DNA of 64,000 bases from Macrotrachela quadricornifera (taxonomy: Eukaryota > Rotifera > Eurotatoria > Philodinida > Philodinidae). Made by a program: the position numbers and the translations under genes. Of this stretch, positions 33,422 to 44,474 are shown in pieces. The notes under the pieces are model-generated. The model was not told the origin of the DNA, ran no database searches, and saw only the letters and a program-made list of their open reading frames with translations. The DNA is taken from positions 51,523 to 115,522 of the forward strand of contig JAJEKB010020622.1 in assembly GCA_022393335.1 (NCBI GenBank), given 5' to 3'. Each line of letters starts with the position of its first letter. Position 1 is the first letter of the stretch.

Positions 33422-33865
33422 ACTAGTGGTATAGCAAGGATGTGATGGGAGAGAGTCCAGCTCCCTCCAAAGATCGTTGCGTATCCCTATCCTAAGACTG
33501 GAATGATCTAGCATTAAAATAGTGAAATATGCTGCTTTTGAACTTCAAAATGGATTTTAATCCTTTGACCGTCGCCGCCGTTTATAAACGTCGGAAACCT
33601 CATCTTTGAACTAACTAAAGTAATCATTCATAACGTATGCCTTTTACACACACACTTGCATAAAAAGAAACGTTAAACAGCTTGAGCTTCAGAATCCACC
33701 ATTTTATTAAGGTACACTATAGAATTATTCTATAAAAAGCGAGTACATTTTCTGCAAAACCGTTTCTTCCTTTTCTTAAGTCGGCGGTCAAAGGGTTAAT
33801 GCTCTGCAGAAAAAACTTCTGGGGGCTGACTTCACTCCAGAAAAAAATTCCTGGTTCCGTCACTA
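33422..33865. mobile_element. hAT-like repeat interrupted by a piggyBac-like MITE
   Basis: The outer ends form imperfect inverted repeats of about 45 bp: AGTGGTATAGCAAGGATG on the left and, complemented, AGTGACGGAACCAGGAAT on the right. Both continue to an AGTC(C)AGC-CCC block. The piggyBac-like element sits inside. Confidence 0.5.
33561..33795. mobile_element. piggyBac-like MITE, 235 bp
   Basis: TTAA duplications at 33557-33560 and 33796-33799. The ends are TCCTTTGACCGTCGCCG on the left and, complemented, CCCTTTGACCGCCGACTT on the right. TTAA plus CCCTTTGACCGCC is the classic piggyBac end. No frame is present. Confidence 0.8.
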
Positions 33866-34169
33866 TTCCTGCACATATCATAGATATCACTATCGAAAGG
33901 AAAAAATGGTATAGATCAAAATTTTAGACTGAGTGATCCAATCTGGTCTGATTTGTTCAGATTGGTATTGTAACTCTTGTAATTCTAAATCATGGTGAAA
34001 AATAATTATTAACACAACTTGATTTTGAACTTAGTTCGTCTCTTTCTTTTTGTTTTTAATTTTTATAAATTATTTTGTTTGAATTAAATAGAATATTCAT
34101 TAGCAATTCATTTTCTTTGTTATTATCTACGTTTTTTATCTTTTCATTTTATCATTTATTCTTTATCAA

Positions 34170-34440
34170 AATATATGATTGAATGTGTTTTATGAGATGA
34201 TACATTATCTGCAGCAACATTATTATTAGCATTAAAATTTACACGTCAATTTGATAATCCACAAATAGTTAAACGTTTTTATAAACATCAACCATATAAA
34301 TGTGATGAATTAGATAAATGTACGGACCAAATTCTTAAACTTATGCAACATGTACCACGATCTGTATATCATACAAATGTACGAGAAAAATACAAACGAG
34401 GTGAATTTGATCGTGTTGCTAACTATCAATACAGTAATGA
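34170..34440 (+). pseudogene. Cyclin C-terminal domain fragment with in-frame stop
   Basis: The frame beginning MIECVL hits TGA at 34197 and then runs DTLSAATLLLALKFTRQFDN, a helix with LDKCTDQILKLMQHVP, and VREKYKRGEFDRVANYQY, up to a GTAAGT donor near 34446. The order (PS-like AA-L-LA-K helix, then IL-LM, then VREKYK---F--VA) matches the C-terminal cyclin box of A/B-type mitotic cyclins. No other cyclin exon was found nearby. Likely a gene fragment. Confidence 0.5.
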
Positions 34441-34446
34441 TCTTGG

Positions 34447-35324
34447 TAAGTTATTTACAATTATATCATATTTCTGACTGTTCATTTCTTTATTTTAGTG
34501 GTATCTGTGTCGTAGAATAATGATAATAATAACAACAACAACAACAATGTGCATGATCTTTGTTGTCTAGTTTATTTAAAGAGGTTGTATAAAAGAAATC
34601 TTTCTTTGTTCTTATTTGATTTCTTCCTCAGATATATATTTTTTTTCTTCTTGTTATTGATAGTTATTTGTTTTTCTTTTTCTGTTGTTGTTATTATTAC
34701 TTGTTATGACGGTGTGCCAGAAATCTCAAAGTTCAATTTTTTTTCAAAAATATTTCTCTGTGAACCTACGTTCCTCTATATAGTATAAGAAAGGTCATAG
34801 AAACAATATTAAAGTATGAAAAAATAAAATGATCTGTAAGAGAAAAGTTATGGTTTTGTTTTTTTGTCGACAATTAATTCAATAGATAAATAACAGTAAA
34901 ATATTAATGTATGTTTTTCATTAATGAACAAAGTTGAAATATGAAATAGATTTGAGTATGCAAGACAATAGCATGTTTTGACAGTATAAACGAGATGTTG
35001 AGAAAAAGTTGATGAGATATTGAAGATAGTGTGTATGATTTTGATGTATGAATAGCCCTTAAATTAGGTGTTTGAAAAAGTGAAGCTTAACCATCAATTT
35101 ACAGCGAAGATGTCTTTAGTGCAGAGTGAACGATAGGGAGAATAATGACATGATTGCTGAATTTCATTATCAAAATGTTTTGCAACTTTAATTGTTAGAT
35201 CATGATGATCATCTAAACAAATTAGAATTTGATGTATAGCTTTCTTTCAACATTAATACCTAGTTATATGAGATTCACTACTTTTAACTGTATTGAATAC
35301 GGTTAAAACAATAGTCGTTTTTCA
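34447..35324. other. Intergenic, no gene seen
   Basis: AT-rich with an AAC microsatellite near 34527-34545. On the minus strand, about 35160-35290, a frame reading ILICLDDHHDLTIKVAKHF looks coding-like but is not recognised. Confidence 0.4.
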
Positions 35325-35430
35325 TTGTTCGTTTTTAAATAATGCTGAGAGTTCATCAACAAATTCTTGTCGTTTATCAGACACAATATTACCACGTTGT
35401 TGAACAACAAATAATATTAGATTTGATACT
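35325..35430 (-). pseudogene. PSMG2 exon-3 fragment
   Basis: On the minus strand this encodes LILFVVQQRGNIVSDKRQEF and VDELSALFKNEQ, then stops. It is clearly homologous to exon 3 of the PSMG2 gene at 20094-21209 (about 80% nucleotide identity by eye). Similarity to that copy ends at the same point (FKNEQ), just before the hairpin found in the other copy. No other PSMG2 exons are adjacent. Confidence 0.7.
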
Positions 35431-36410
35431 TAACCCACCCGCCACGATGAGATCCATCGGTGAGTCTCACTTAAAAAAGTTGGATTTTGTATTTATTTCT
35501 GAAGAGTTTTATACTGCCTTTTAGTCGCGATATTTCGTAAATATCTATGCAAAGCTATTTATAATAGAGCGTGAGTGTAAGTCCGAGTGCTATGAGAAGA
35601 CTCATAGGCACTCCTACTCAATCTATTCAGCATTGATGCGGATTTCCAAGGAGGTTACGCAATGCATTTCAGTCATAACTCGAATAGAAAATGTACTATC
35701 CGATTGTTTTGCATTTAAACAAGTTCTATTGTGAGCTAAAGAACGTTCTAACACAATAGATTTGTTGCTAGAATCAAATGAATGTATGAAAATACTCTTG
35801 TTGGAAAATGAGAGTTGTTTTTTGAAAATGGCTAAACGATGCTTAAATAAAATTTTGCTCTTTGTATATTATTAGTTTTCAACTATAATTTGTGCAATCT
35901 ATTGTTCTCAATCTGTACGTTTAAATGGACAGAATAGAAACAATCTATGAAAAGTAAAATGAATTCTTGAAAAATTTATTTTTCTTTTCTTTTCTATATC
36001 CAATTCTTTATTATTTAATTGACAGGAAAAAATCATGATTCATTTGGTTTCTTCCAAGCTTTGCTTATATATAGAAAAATACAAAAAAACCCCACAAACA
36101 ACTGATGACATTTTTCTTTCTCTAATTGACTGAAACATACAAATTTAAAGCCGTGTCATGCTTCCATCAAATCAAACTGCACTACCTATTTTCCGTACGT
36201 ATTTATAATGTTGTAAAGTGAACGACAAATTTATAGGGTCTTTTTATATGTCATCATTTTTATCGTTGTTGAAGAACAGAGAACGTTTCGAAAACATCCC
36301 ATTAGATTCAGATTTAAAGTTAAGAGAAAATTTTATAATTTAGCTCAAACAAAGCAATCAGTGAGACAAACTCTGTTCAACATGAAAAGTTCAAAATTCC
36401 ACTTTCTCTT

Positions 36411-37035
36411 ACGAGGGAACCACTCGAGGTGTAACCTCCCGTTTTCATTGATTCATATCTCATTTAGTTGAGTATATTGAGGTAGTAAAAAGCCAAATGG
36501 GATTTTTCCCCAATCCTCTTCCTTCAAAAGTTATGGTCCTTTTACTGCATTTTTGACCCATTCCTATGTAGTTATCGAAAAAATCAAACTAACGAATTTC
36601 GATCTGAAATTTTGCTCAAACATGGGTCTTATGACCCTAAGAACATTCTGAAAGTTTCAACTCAAAACAATGTTCCTTTCTCGAGATATTGAATTTTTGA
36701 AGAAAAATGAACTTATCAGTGATAAATCGCAATAACTGAGTTCGCTTAGAATTTCAATATCTCGAGGAAGGAACATTGTTTTGAGTTGAAACTTTCAGAA
36801 TGTTCTTAGAGTCATAAGATCCATGTTTGAGCAAAGTTTCAGATCGAAATTCGTTAGTTTGATTTTTTCGATAACTACATAGGAATGGGTCAAAAATGCA
36901 GTAAAAGGGCCATAACTTTTGAAGGAAGAGGATTGGGGAAAAATCCCTTTCGGCTTTTTACTACCTCAATATACTCAACTAAATGAGATATGAATCAATG
37001 AACACGGGAGGTTACACCTCGGGTGGTTCCCTCGT
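36411..37035. repeat. Foldback element 5, near-perfect arms of about 285 bp
   Basis: Arms 36411-about 36696 and about 36753-37035 are reverse complements at about 95% identity. The ends are ACGAGGGAACCAC and its complement. The spacer is about 56 bp. It is the youngest-looking foldback in the window. No coding frame and no clear target-site duplication were found. Confidence 0.92.
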
Positions 37036-37659
37036 TAGAACGTGCCTAGACTAGGTCAACTTGAAATTTTTAGATCCGGATCTGGATTCGTACCCGGCGA
37101 GCTCTAGTCGACACATTATAGGATGACTCATACGTCTTATTCACTTTTTGAAGTACACATAACTCTCAGATTTAAATCCGAGGTTTCCGCATTTATTTTC
37201 ATCTGACAGTACGTGTTGCAGTTCGTGATAAAATTGATTATAAATCAAATCTTTATTGAATATAACTAGGTGATCAATAACACTACTGTCCAAATAATAA
37301 CATAGTACTCGAACAGACGTCACTTTTAGTATGAATATTCAATTATTCACGATAAAGTAGAGAACAACTTCTAGGATACAGACGGTGAAGAGATAATACT
37401 CGACTGAATACTAAATATGTGTCACGTTAAAAAGTTCAAATAATGTTATGCATTAGATAACCTCTATTGTTTCAAGCTGAGATATACATGTTGAACTTCT
37501 ATAGAAAAGAGTATCTATGAGAAGTCTATATGCACACATATTATATTTTTGTGAATCCTCTCGATTAATTAAATCATAGTCATAGGTGTTTGATAATTGT
37601 ATTTCATGAAAATGTTACATCCGTTTTATGTGAATAATCGATAATTGTTTTTATAGTTT
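37036..37659. other. Intergenic, no gene seen
   Basis: AT-rich spacer between the foldback and the F-box gene, with no recognisable feature. Confidence 0.5.
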
Positions 37660-39023
37660 TCACCATGCATAGTTATCTTTATGACAAAAACAATCGCAGT
37701 GACCAGGAAAATAGTCGCCATAATCGTTATGAAGGCAATGACCATTAGAATACACGCAGTAGCAGCGGTCGGCAAATCCGCAACGGAAGCCACAGTGACA
37801 CCAGTCGACATCTGGCGTTAAATAAGAAGATGATGGTTCGATAACTAAAGGATAAATTCTAGTAAGTTCAAGTGTATATCACGAAATGTTTTATTCACTA
37901 AGGAAGATATTTTAGAGAGTGAAAACGAAAAATATGAGACCCATATTTTGAAACTACTTACATTCATATTGATTCCCTCTTGGATAGATCATAATATCCG
38001 TTGCATAGCATTGGTTTTGACCTCGTCCCAAAAGACATCGTATTTTGCTGAAGAGTGGATGCAATTGTTTTATAATTAAATCATGCGCTTCATTGACATC
38101 TGAATAAGAATAAAGCTCACAATCGAAGTGTTGTAAATGTGGAACAAGTGCCGGTAGAAATTTGGCCACTCTCTCAAAAAACTTGACTACATCATTGCTT
38201 CCAATGCTTCCTCGTACACGCAGTCGAATGAGATTTGGTGTCCACTTTAGTAATTTTTCCAAATCATATAAAGGATCACTGAGAGTAACTTTTAAATGGC
38301 TAATTAATAAATGAGGTTGAACATTGTGCATGATTGACTCATTAAAATCTCCTAAATTGATATCTAATCGACGTAAATTTGGCAGTTGATGTAACAGCCA
38401 ACATAGTTTGGAACAAGCCCATACATCTATCGAAAAAGAATGGAGTATATTGTTTGGTGATGAATCATTGTTGCCGATGTTTTTATCGTAGTTAAATATC
38501 AATTGGAGTTTACATGTTTTTAGTAATGGAAAATGTTTAGTATTCAAAATAGTATAGAATAAAGATGATTTCATATCAGATGATATATATTCCATAGAAA
38601 GTCGTTCTAAACAATGTAGTTCGATGTTGAGCACCTAATAATCACGATTTTTAAAAACAACTTTTAGTTGTATAATACTGAAGTTACCTGTTCCCATTGT
38701 TCTTTTGAAAGATAGGTACAATCGATTGTCAGCGAACGTAATTCAGTCATACTATTAAAATTCAATGACAAATAATAGTGACGTACTTCCAAACGAATGA
38801 TTTGTACTGGAGTCAAGATCGATAAATAATTGAATTCATATTTCTCTTCATTTCGAAGAACAACATTCACTTTTAAAGATTGAATAATGCGATTTATTCG
38901 CTGATTCAAATCTTTGAAACTCCGAAGAGTAACTGGATTCATTTATTGAAATATTTCAAGGAAGAGTTCATCAGGAAGCAATTCAAGTTGAAATTGAGTT
39001 GATGTTATATTGTCACTCATCAT
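37660..39023 (-). pseudogene. F-box/LRR-type gene with a stop codon in the F-box
   Basis: Exon 1 (39023-38688) encodes the F-box ELLPDELFLEIFQ, then TAA (codon 27), then MNPVTLRSFKDLNQRINRII, in one frame. An intact F-box would read FQ-Y-MNPV, so the stop is a likely Tyr-codon mutation (TAT/TAC to TAA). Exon 2 (38634-37962) carries irregular leucine-rich segments (LERLSMEYI, LPNLRRLDINLGD, TPNLIRLRVRG). An in-phase acceptor at 37845 gives exon 3 (37844-37660), a Cys-rich tail (DWCHCGFRCGFADRCYC, CDCFCHKDNYAW). F-box proteins link substrates to SCF ubiquitin ligases. Translation restarting at the ATG right after the stop (38942) would lose the first F-box helix. Exon 3 is the least certain part. 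Confidence 0.6.
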
Positions 39024-39979
39024 ATCGAATTCGTTTCTACAATGATCACACAACGAGGAAAAGAATGAAAATACCAACTGTCTGCAGTGACGAAATTACG
39101 TCATTCTCTGTTGAATCATTGTTCCTTTTTGCACAAAGAAAATATCACAACTGAAATTAATCTAATGCATACATACCAACTTCGCATCCTGAGCAACATA
39201 AAACGAAATATATATAAATTTATATGGCTTAAATAATACGTTTTATTCACACTATAAAATCCAAAGAAAGTTTATACACATCCACACTCACGCTAAAACT
39301 TATAAAAAGAACAAAAATGAGTCAAAATGTATCAAGACTCTCAAGATAAAAGCCATTCGTCAACAAATGAGTCATTGAGTAACTAGAAGAAAAAAAAGAT
39401 GTTAGAATACGATCGGACAGATACTCACAAATGACATCGAGAAAAAGCGTCAAAAGATACTTTGAACATTGATCAATTCTTAATGTACGTTTCAACCAAT
39501 AACGTTTTTATGATGATATATTCATACATATATCACAAATTTCATCAATAAATTTTGGACCGATTAGGTTATGAATTCGATTTTTAACCGAGCCGAATAA
39601 AAAGAACCATAATAACAATAGAACCAATATGAGTATAGACAATAATAAGAATGATAATAAATGAAAGGTATACAGTTACGATGCATGTCTTTGACATTTC
39701 ATAATGAAAGCGTGAAGTTTTCCGTTTTCTGAAATGGCGAATATAAGAGCATAATGGTCCATGTCTTTTTTAGAAAGAGGAATAGCAAAATCTTCTATAG
39801 GTGTTTTCTTGTTCTTGCTTCATACAAATACTAGTAAGTAAATATCTAGAAGCTAAGTTGGTCGTCAGTATAGAGAGAGTTGACTATTCGAGGATATGTG
39901 TATACATTATTTAGATTATTATGACGATAAATTTTTATAGAAGTAGAATTTTCTGCACATATATTCTCTCACCTATGAT
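39024..39979. other. Intergenic, no gene seen
   Basis: AT-rich, with no coding-like frame and no clear repeat. Confidence 0.5.
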
Positions 39980-40300
39980 TTAAGCTGATTGAAATCCTGT
40001 ATTACAACCAGTAGTAATTTCATTTTTAACGTAATTATCATTCTGATCAGGTCCTCGTACTAAAATACCAATGAGCAATTGAGGATTCGTATTAGGATTA
40101 ATGAATGCGCTTCAGTCACATTCAGCTGGTAACTACATCTATTCGAATTTAACCTAGTTGTATGATGATGCGGTCATAAACGGATGGTTCTAACCGAAAC
40201 CGATTACATAGGATCCATCTGAATCATCCAATACATAATCGATTTGTTGCAAAGCAAAATTCAAATATTCTTGGCCATTAACACCAATTTCGGCGGCCAT
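39980..40300 (-). pseudogene. Glycoside hydrolase family 9 (cellulase) C-terminal pseudogene
   Basis: One minus-strand frame encodes ALQQIDYVLDDSDGSYVIGF (the family's QIDYxLGD...SYVVGFG), then SAFINPNTNPQLLIGILVRG, then PDQNDNYVKNEITTGCNTGF (the family's GALVGGPDxNDxY...E(V/P)AxDYNAGFQ, which carries the catalytic acid region). The frame contains TAG after VIGFG, further TAGs in the degraded HHR region, and a TGA replacing Trp in CDWSAF. There is no frameshift, so decay is by substitution. GH9 enzymes cleave beta-1,4-glucans. No N-terminal exons were identified. Confidence 0.82.
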
Positions 40301-41530
40301 TTAAATACAGTAGAATATTCATCTAATATGGAGAATGTATCTTAGTGTTAATTATCTGCAGACAAAGAAAAACGACATTACTCGCATGTCGACATCTTTT
40401 AAAAAAACAGTAATGATTTGTGAAGAGAATCTTATCAGAATGCGAACAGAGTATTAAGGAATCGATTCATTTTAAGGCATTTTATACATAGGTTAATCAA
40501 ACAGTTCTTGCAACAAGTGTCTACAATTTCACTCTAGTTGCTCTTATTCCTTAGGATGGCCTATTCGGGTAGCCACATCTGTTATCTATTAGAACACCAA
40601 TATAAAGGTTCAGAAGTATTCGTTATGGAAAAACTTTTCGAACATCTATATTTTCAAAAGGATAAATTGTGTTACGAATTATTCTGCATTAATAAATGAA
40701 AAGACAATAAAATTAACTGAAAATCATGCTGTAGGCATTCTTTCTCTTTTTGTTTTATTTTTTCAGAAAATAGTAGCGATGAAGAATCTTGAAAAATGAG
40801 ATATTGATTAGTTATTTAATATACTCTTACTAGATCATCAATTTTAAAGATACCTTCTACGAACTGAAATTGGAGTCGTGTTTTTTTTTAATTTTATCCT
40901 TCGGAACTAAAGATGCAATTCTAGTTTTGATTCATAATATTTCTTGGAGCTGCTAAACTGTAGTAGAGACTGTCACGAAAACAATCTAATAAATAACAAA
41001 TTTGAATTATTTGACACCTAGAAAATATTTCACAGATGCTTTTTTGAGTGCTTATCTAAGTAATTGTAATTCAAGGTTTTATTGACCTTTTTTTTGCAAT
41101 CGATATATAATTAAATAAGAATCATTGAATGATCGTATAATTCTATTTTTGATATGAAATAATTCTGAAGATAATTATTAATAAGTTCAAGTCATTTTTA
41201 TAATCTGTATTACATTTTCAAAAAAAAATGAACAGAAATTTATTTTATAGAAAATAATCACCAAAGCCATTATATACTACATTCATTTGAATTTTTAAAG
41301 AATGCTATTATTCACTTTAAATTTATAATTATCGGCACATCATGAAAACGTTTTCTATTACTTAGAATAAAATACATTGTCACTTCTCTGTCACTTAATA
41401 TTGAAGATGCATTTTGTTTTTTTGTATTCTTCTACACAAAAAAAGTAGTTCTACAATTTTTTAGAAAAAGTGCAAGTTATTATTTCATTGAAAGTATTTC
41501 TAAAAGACATAGAAAAAAGAAGAGTGAAAA
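40301..41530. other. Intergenic, no gene seen
   Basis: AT-rich. It could contain unrecognisable upstream exons of the GH9 pseudogene and the promoter of the NHL gene that follows. Nothing is clear. Confidence 0.45.
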
Positions 41531-44474
41531 ATGTTCAGTGTCATAATGATTCTTATCGTTTTTTTTCAAAATATATGTCATCTTAGATCAGGCATTATAA
41601 TTGGAAAATTATCTTATCATATATATGCTCCAGCGTCGCAAATTAATAATTCACCAATCGTATCTTACTATTTGAATGATTGTCGAGAATGTCTATGCTT
41701 CGCAATTGGATCGACAACAACTAGTTTTGTTGCAATAAACTGTCTGACAAACATACGTTTATGTTTGTTCTATACGAATTATACAACAAATTATTCATTG
41801 CAATGGAATTCAACAAGTTACCTGTACTTTTTCAAATTACCACCAACTTCGACATTAGCAATGGCAGTCACAAGTAAGTTTTTAATAAAACAAGATGCTC
41901 GAAATAGGATATAGCATCTGTTAACTATTTGACTAGTAGAAGACAATAATAGGTAATCAAAAGAAAAACTAGTATGAGTTAATCAATGAGATTTTAATGA
42001 TATGAAGCATGACACGATATTTTTAAAATGATTAGATATTCTTACAAAGAGAGATGAGGAGAGAAATGTCATAGCAAATACAATAACGCGCTTCAGCTCT
42101 ATCAAAAGATCTCATCGGATAGTTCTCTTTTATCTATATACACTAATGAATACGACTAATGATTAACTTTTAAGGAAATCTTCAAAACATAGAGAGTGTT
42201 CCTTCACTTATGATGATAAATTATCAATGATATTTGTGATACTTTTTCTTAACGTAGAAGACTGAAACGTTTATCATACACATATCTAACGACGATTTTG
42301 GTTTTCCTAAAATCCTATATTTCAAGCTAAAACCGATGTTAAATACATAGATAAAATAAATGTACTCGATTTTTGTAACATCCGTTATTCTTGATCTGTA
42401 ATATTCATAAATATATGACGAAAAGAAAGTTTGCACGATATTTTTTTATAATCATGAATTATAACAGAAATTCAATGGATATTGAGCACACATTCCATAT
42501 TTTCAATTGTTGTTTTATATCGTCAAATGATGCTTCGCTATCTACAAATCTCATATGCTTAATAAAATACTTATGTTTTGAATCATATCGCAGGCAAAAT
42601 ACATTTGATTATTTGTTTGAATATTGAAATAAGATCTTCTTTCATGTCGACAAGAGTTAATGGCTTTATTGTTTAATCATTATTTTGTAGAATAAGTGTA
42701 GCTATCGTGTTGGCGTTCGATCTTAGATTAAACGCAACAAACATAATAATTATTTTGGCAAGTAGGAACTTATCAACCCTCATGTTCTTGTTTTATTGAT
42801 TCTATACAATTTAAACTTTGTTCAGAATTTATCAAGGAATATAGATATAGCAAGAATGACTTTCTGAATTCATTGACTGGTTGAAGAAGTTGTAGGAAGA
42901 ATATAATCATCACTAGAGTTATAATACGACAGTAATCTATTCTTTATATTTTTTTATAGCTGCTTCAATGTTGGACAACACCACAACGACGCCAACTACC
43001 AGTAGTACTACAGCGACGTCAACTACTACCATCACCACTAGTATAAGTTTTGTTTCAGTATATTCTAATCTAACGAGAATAGAATGCATTCTTTGCTACG
43101 ATAAACAGTGGTATAACTATGTAGCATTGTTGGTTTGCCGATGATTGAGAATATAAAATCTTCCTTGTTTAAAAAATATATGAATAGATATGAATGAAAA
43201 ACTTAAACATAACTCCAATAGATTTTGTTGATTGATGAAAACATGGTATTATGTGTTACGAAAGTAAAAGAATTTAATCTGTTCTTCTTTGTAGCTACCA
43301 GCTTCTCCACTGGTTGGAATACAACAGGCATCACAGTAGCCGGTATTACAAGCTATCCAGGTGTGGCAGCTAATCAATTCAATCATCCTTATTCTTTAAC
43401 ATTAGGCTCGTCGAATACACTTTATATATCCGATCAACCGAACCAACGAGTTCAAAAATGGTTGACGGGTGCGTCAAATGGTACGACAGTGGCAGGACAA
43501 TCAAATGCAATTACGGGTTCTGCATTGAATTACTTGAGTTATCCCAGTGATCTGATAGTAGATTCAAATGATAATCTTTATATAGTAGATGGAGGTAATC
43601 ATCGTGTGGTCTTATGGCTTAATGGCGCATCTTCAGGAACGTTAGTGGCTGGCAATGGTAGGACACCTTATTGAAATTTTCTTTTTCAAGCCTTCTTTTT
43701 GCATGAAATTATCTAGACAAAATATTTCAATTCAAAATTCTTCACATTAGTAGCAAAAATTCTATAATTTTCTTTAAATTTTCAATAACGATGCTCAGAA
43801 ATCTATTCATAGCATAAAAGTTTCTACTCATTGTTCCACCAACATATTTTATACCAGAAAAAAATTCATATATAAATATGTTTACAGGTATTGCTGGTAG
43901 TGCCAACAATCAGCTGGCGAATCCGACTGGTTTAGCACGTGATCCAAATTCGGGGACACTTTATGTATCGGACACTGACAATCATCGCATCATGCAATAT
44001 TTATCAGGCACGTCATCAGGCACTCTAGTTGCTGGCGGTAATGGAGCCGGAACAGGTATCACACAATTATATAGTCCTAGAAGTATCTATTTTGAATCAT
44101 CAACAAACAGTCTTCTCATCGCAAATAATTATGCCCATAATATTGTCCATTGGGTAATAGGCGCTAGTAGTTGGACACTAGTTGCTGGAAGTAGCATTGG
44201 TCTTATTGGTGTCACATCAACAATGCTAAACTATCCTACAGATGTAATATTAGATTCCATGGGCAATATGTATGTGACTGATGAAGGCAATCATCGCATA
44301 CAATTTTTCTTAGCAGGTCAATCAATTGGCATAACAATTGCTGGTGTCACGGGCGTACCAGGCAGCACTGCTCAACTACTCCATACACCGTCATCATTGG
44401 CTGTCGATAGTCAATTCAATATATATGTAACTGACTACAATAATTATCGAGTGCAAAAGTTTCTACACTACTAA
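41531..44474 (+). CDS. Secreted NHL-repeat protein with Thr-rich linker, four exons
   Basis: Exons 41531-41873, 42960-43040, 43295-43657 and 43888-44474 join in phase (1, 1, 1) to give 457 residues. Exon 1 encodes a signal-like hydrophobic start (MFSVIMILIVFFQNI) and a Cys-containing ectodomain. Exon 2 is a Thr/Ser-rich linker (TTTTPTTSSTTATSTTTITT), probably O-glycosylated. Exons 3-4 hold six NHL repeats, for example YPSDLIVDSNDNLYIVDGGN then HRVVLW, and YPTDVILDSMGNMYVTDEGN then HRIQFF, each followed by a G-x-S-x-G-x-x-VAG strand. Six repeats make a complete six-bladed propeller. The fourth repeat is the most degenerate (ANNYAHNIVHW). Intron 1 is long (1,086 nt). This architecture is common in bdelloids. 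Ligand unknown. Confidence 0.88.

Noticed and set aside
37626..37811. 61-codon minus-strand frame with a strong hydrophobic segment
   Set aside because: It overlaps the last exon of the F-box gene in another frame, and only the Cys-rich frame joins in phase. It is kept as an alternative in the findings.
41874..42959. Open frames on both strands between the first two exons of the NHL gene
   Set aside because: They lie inside an intron and have no motif.
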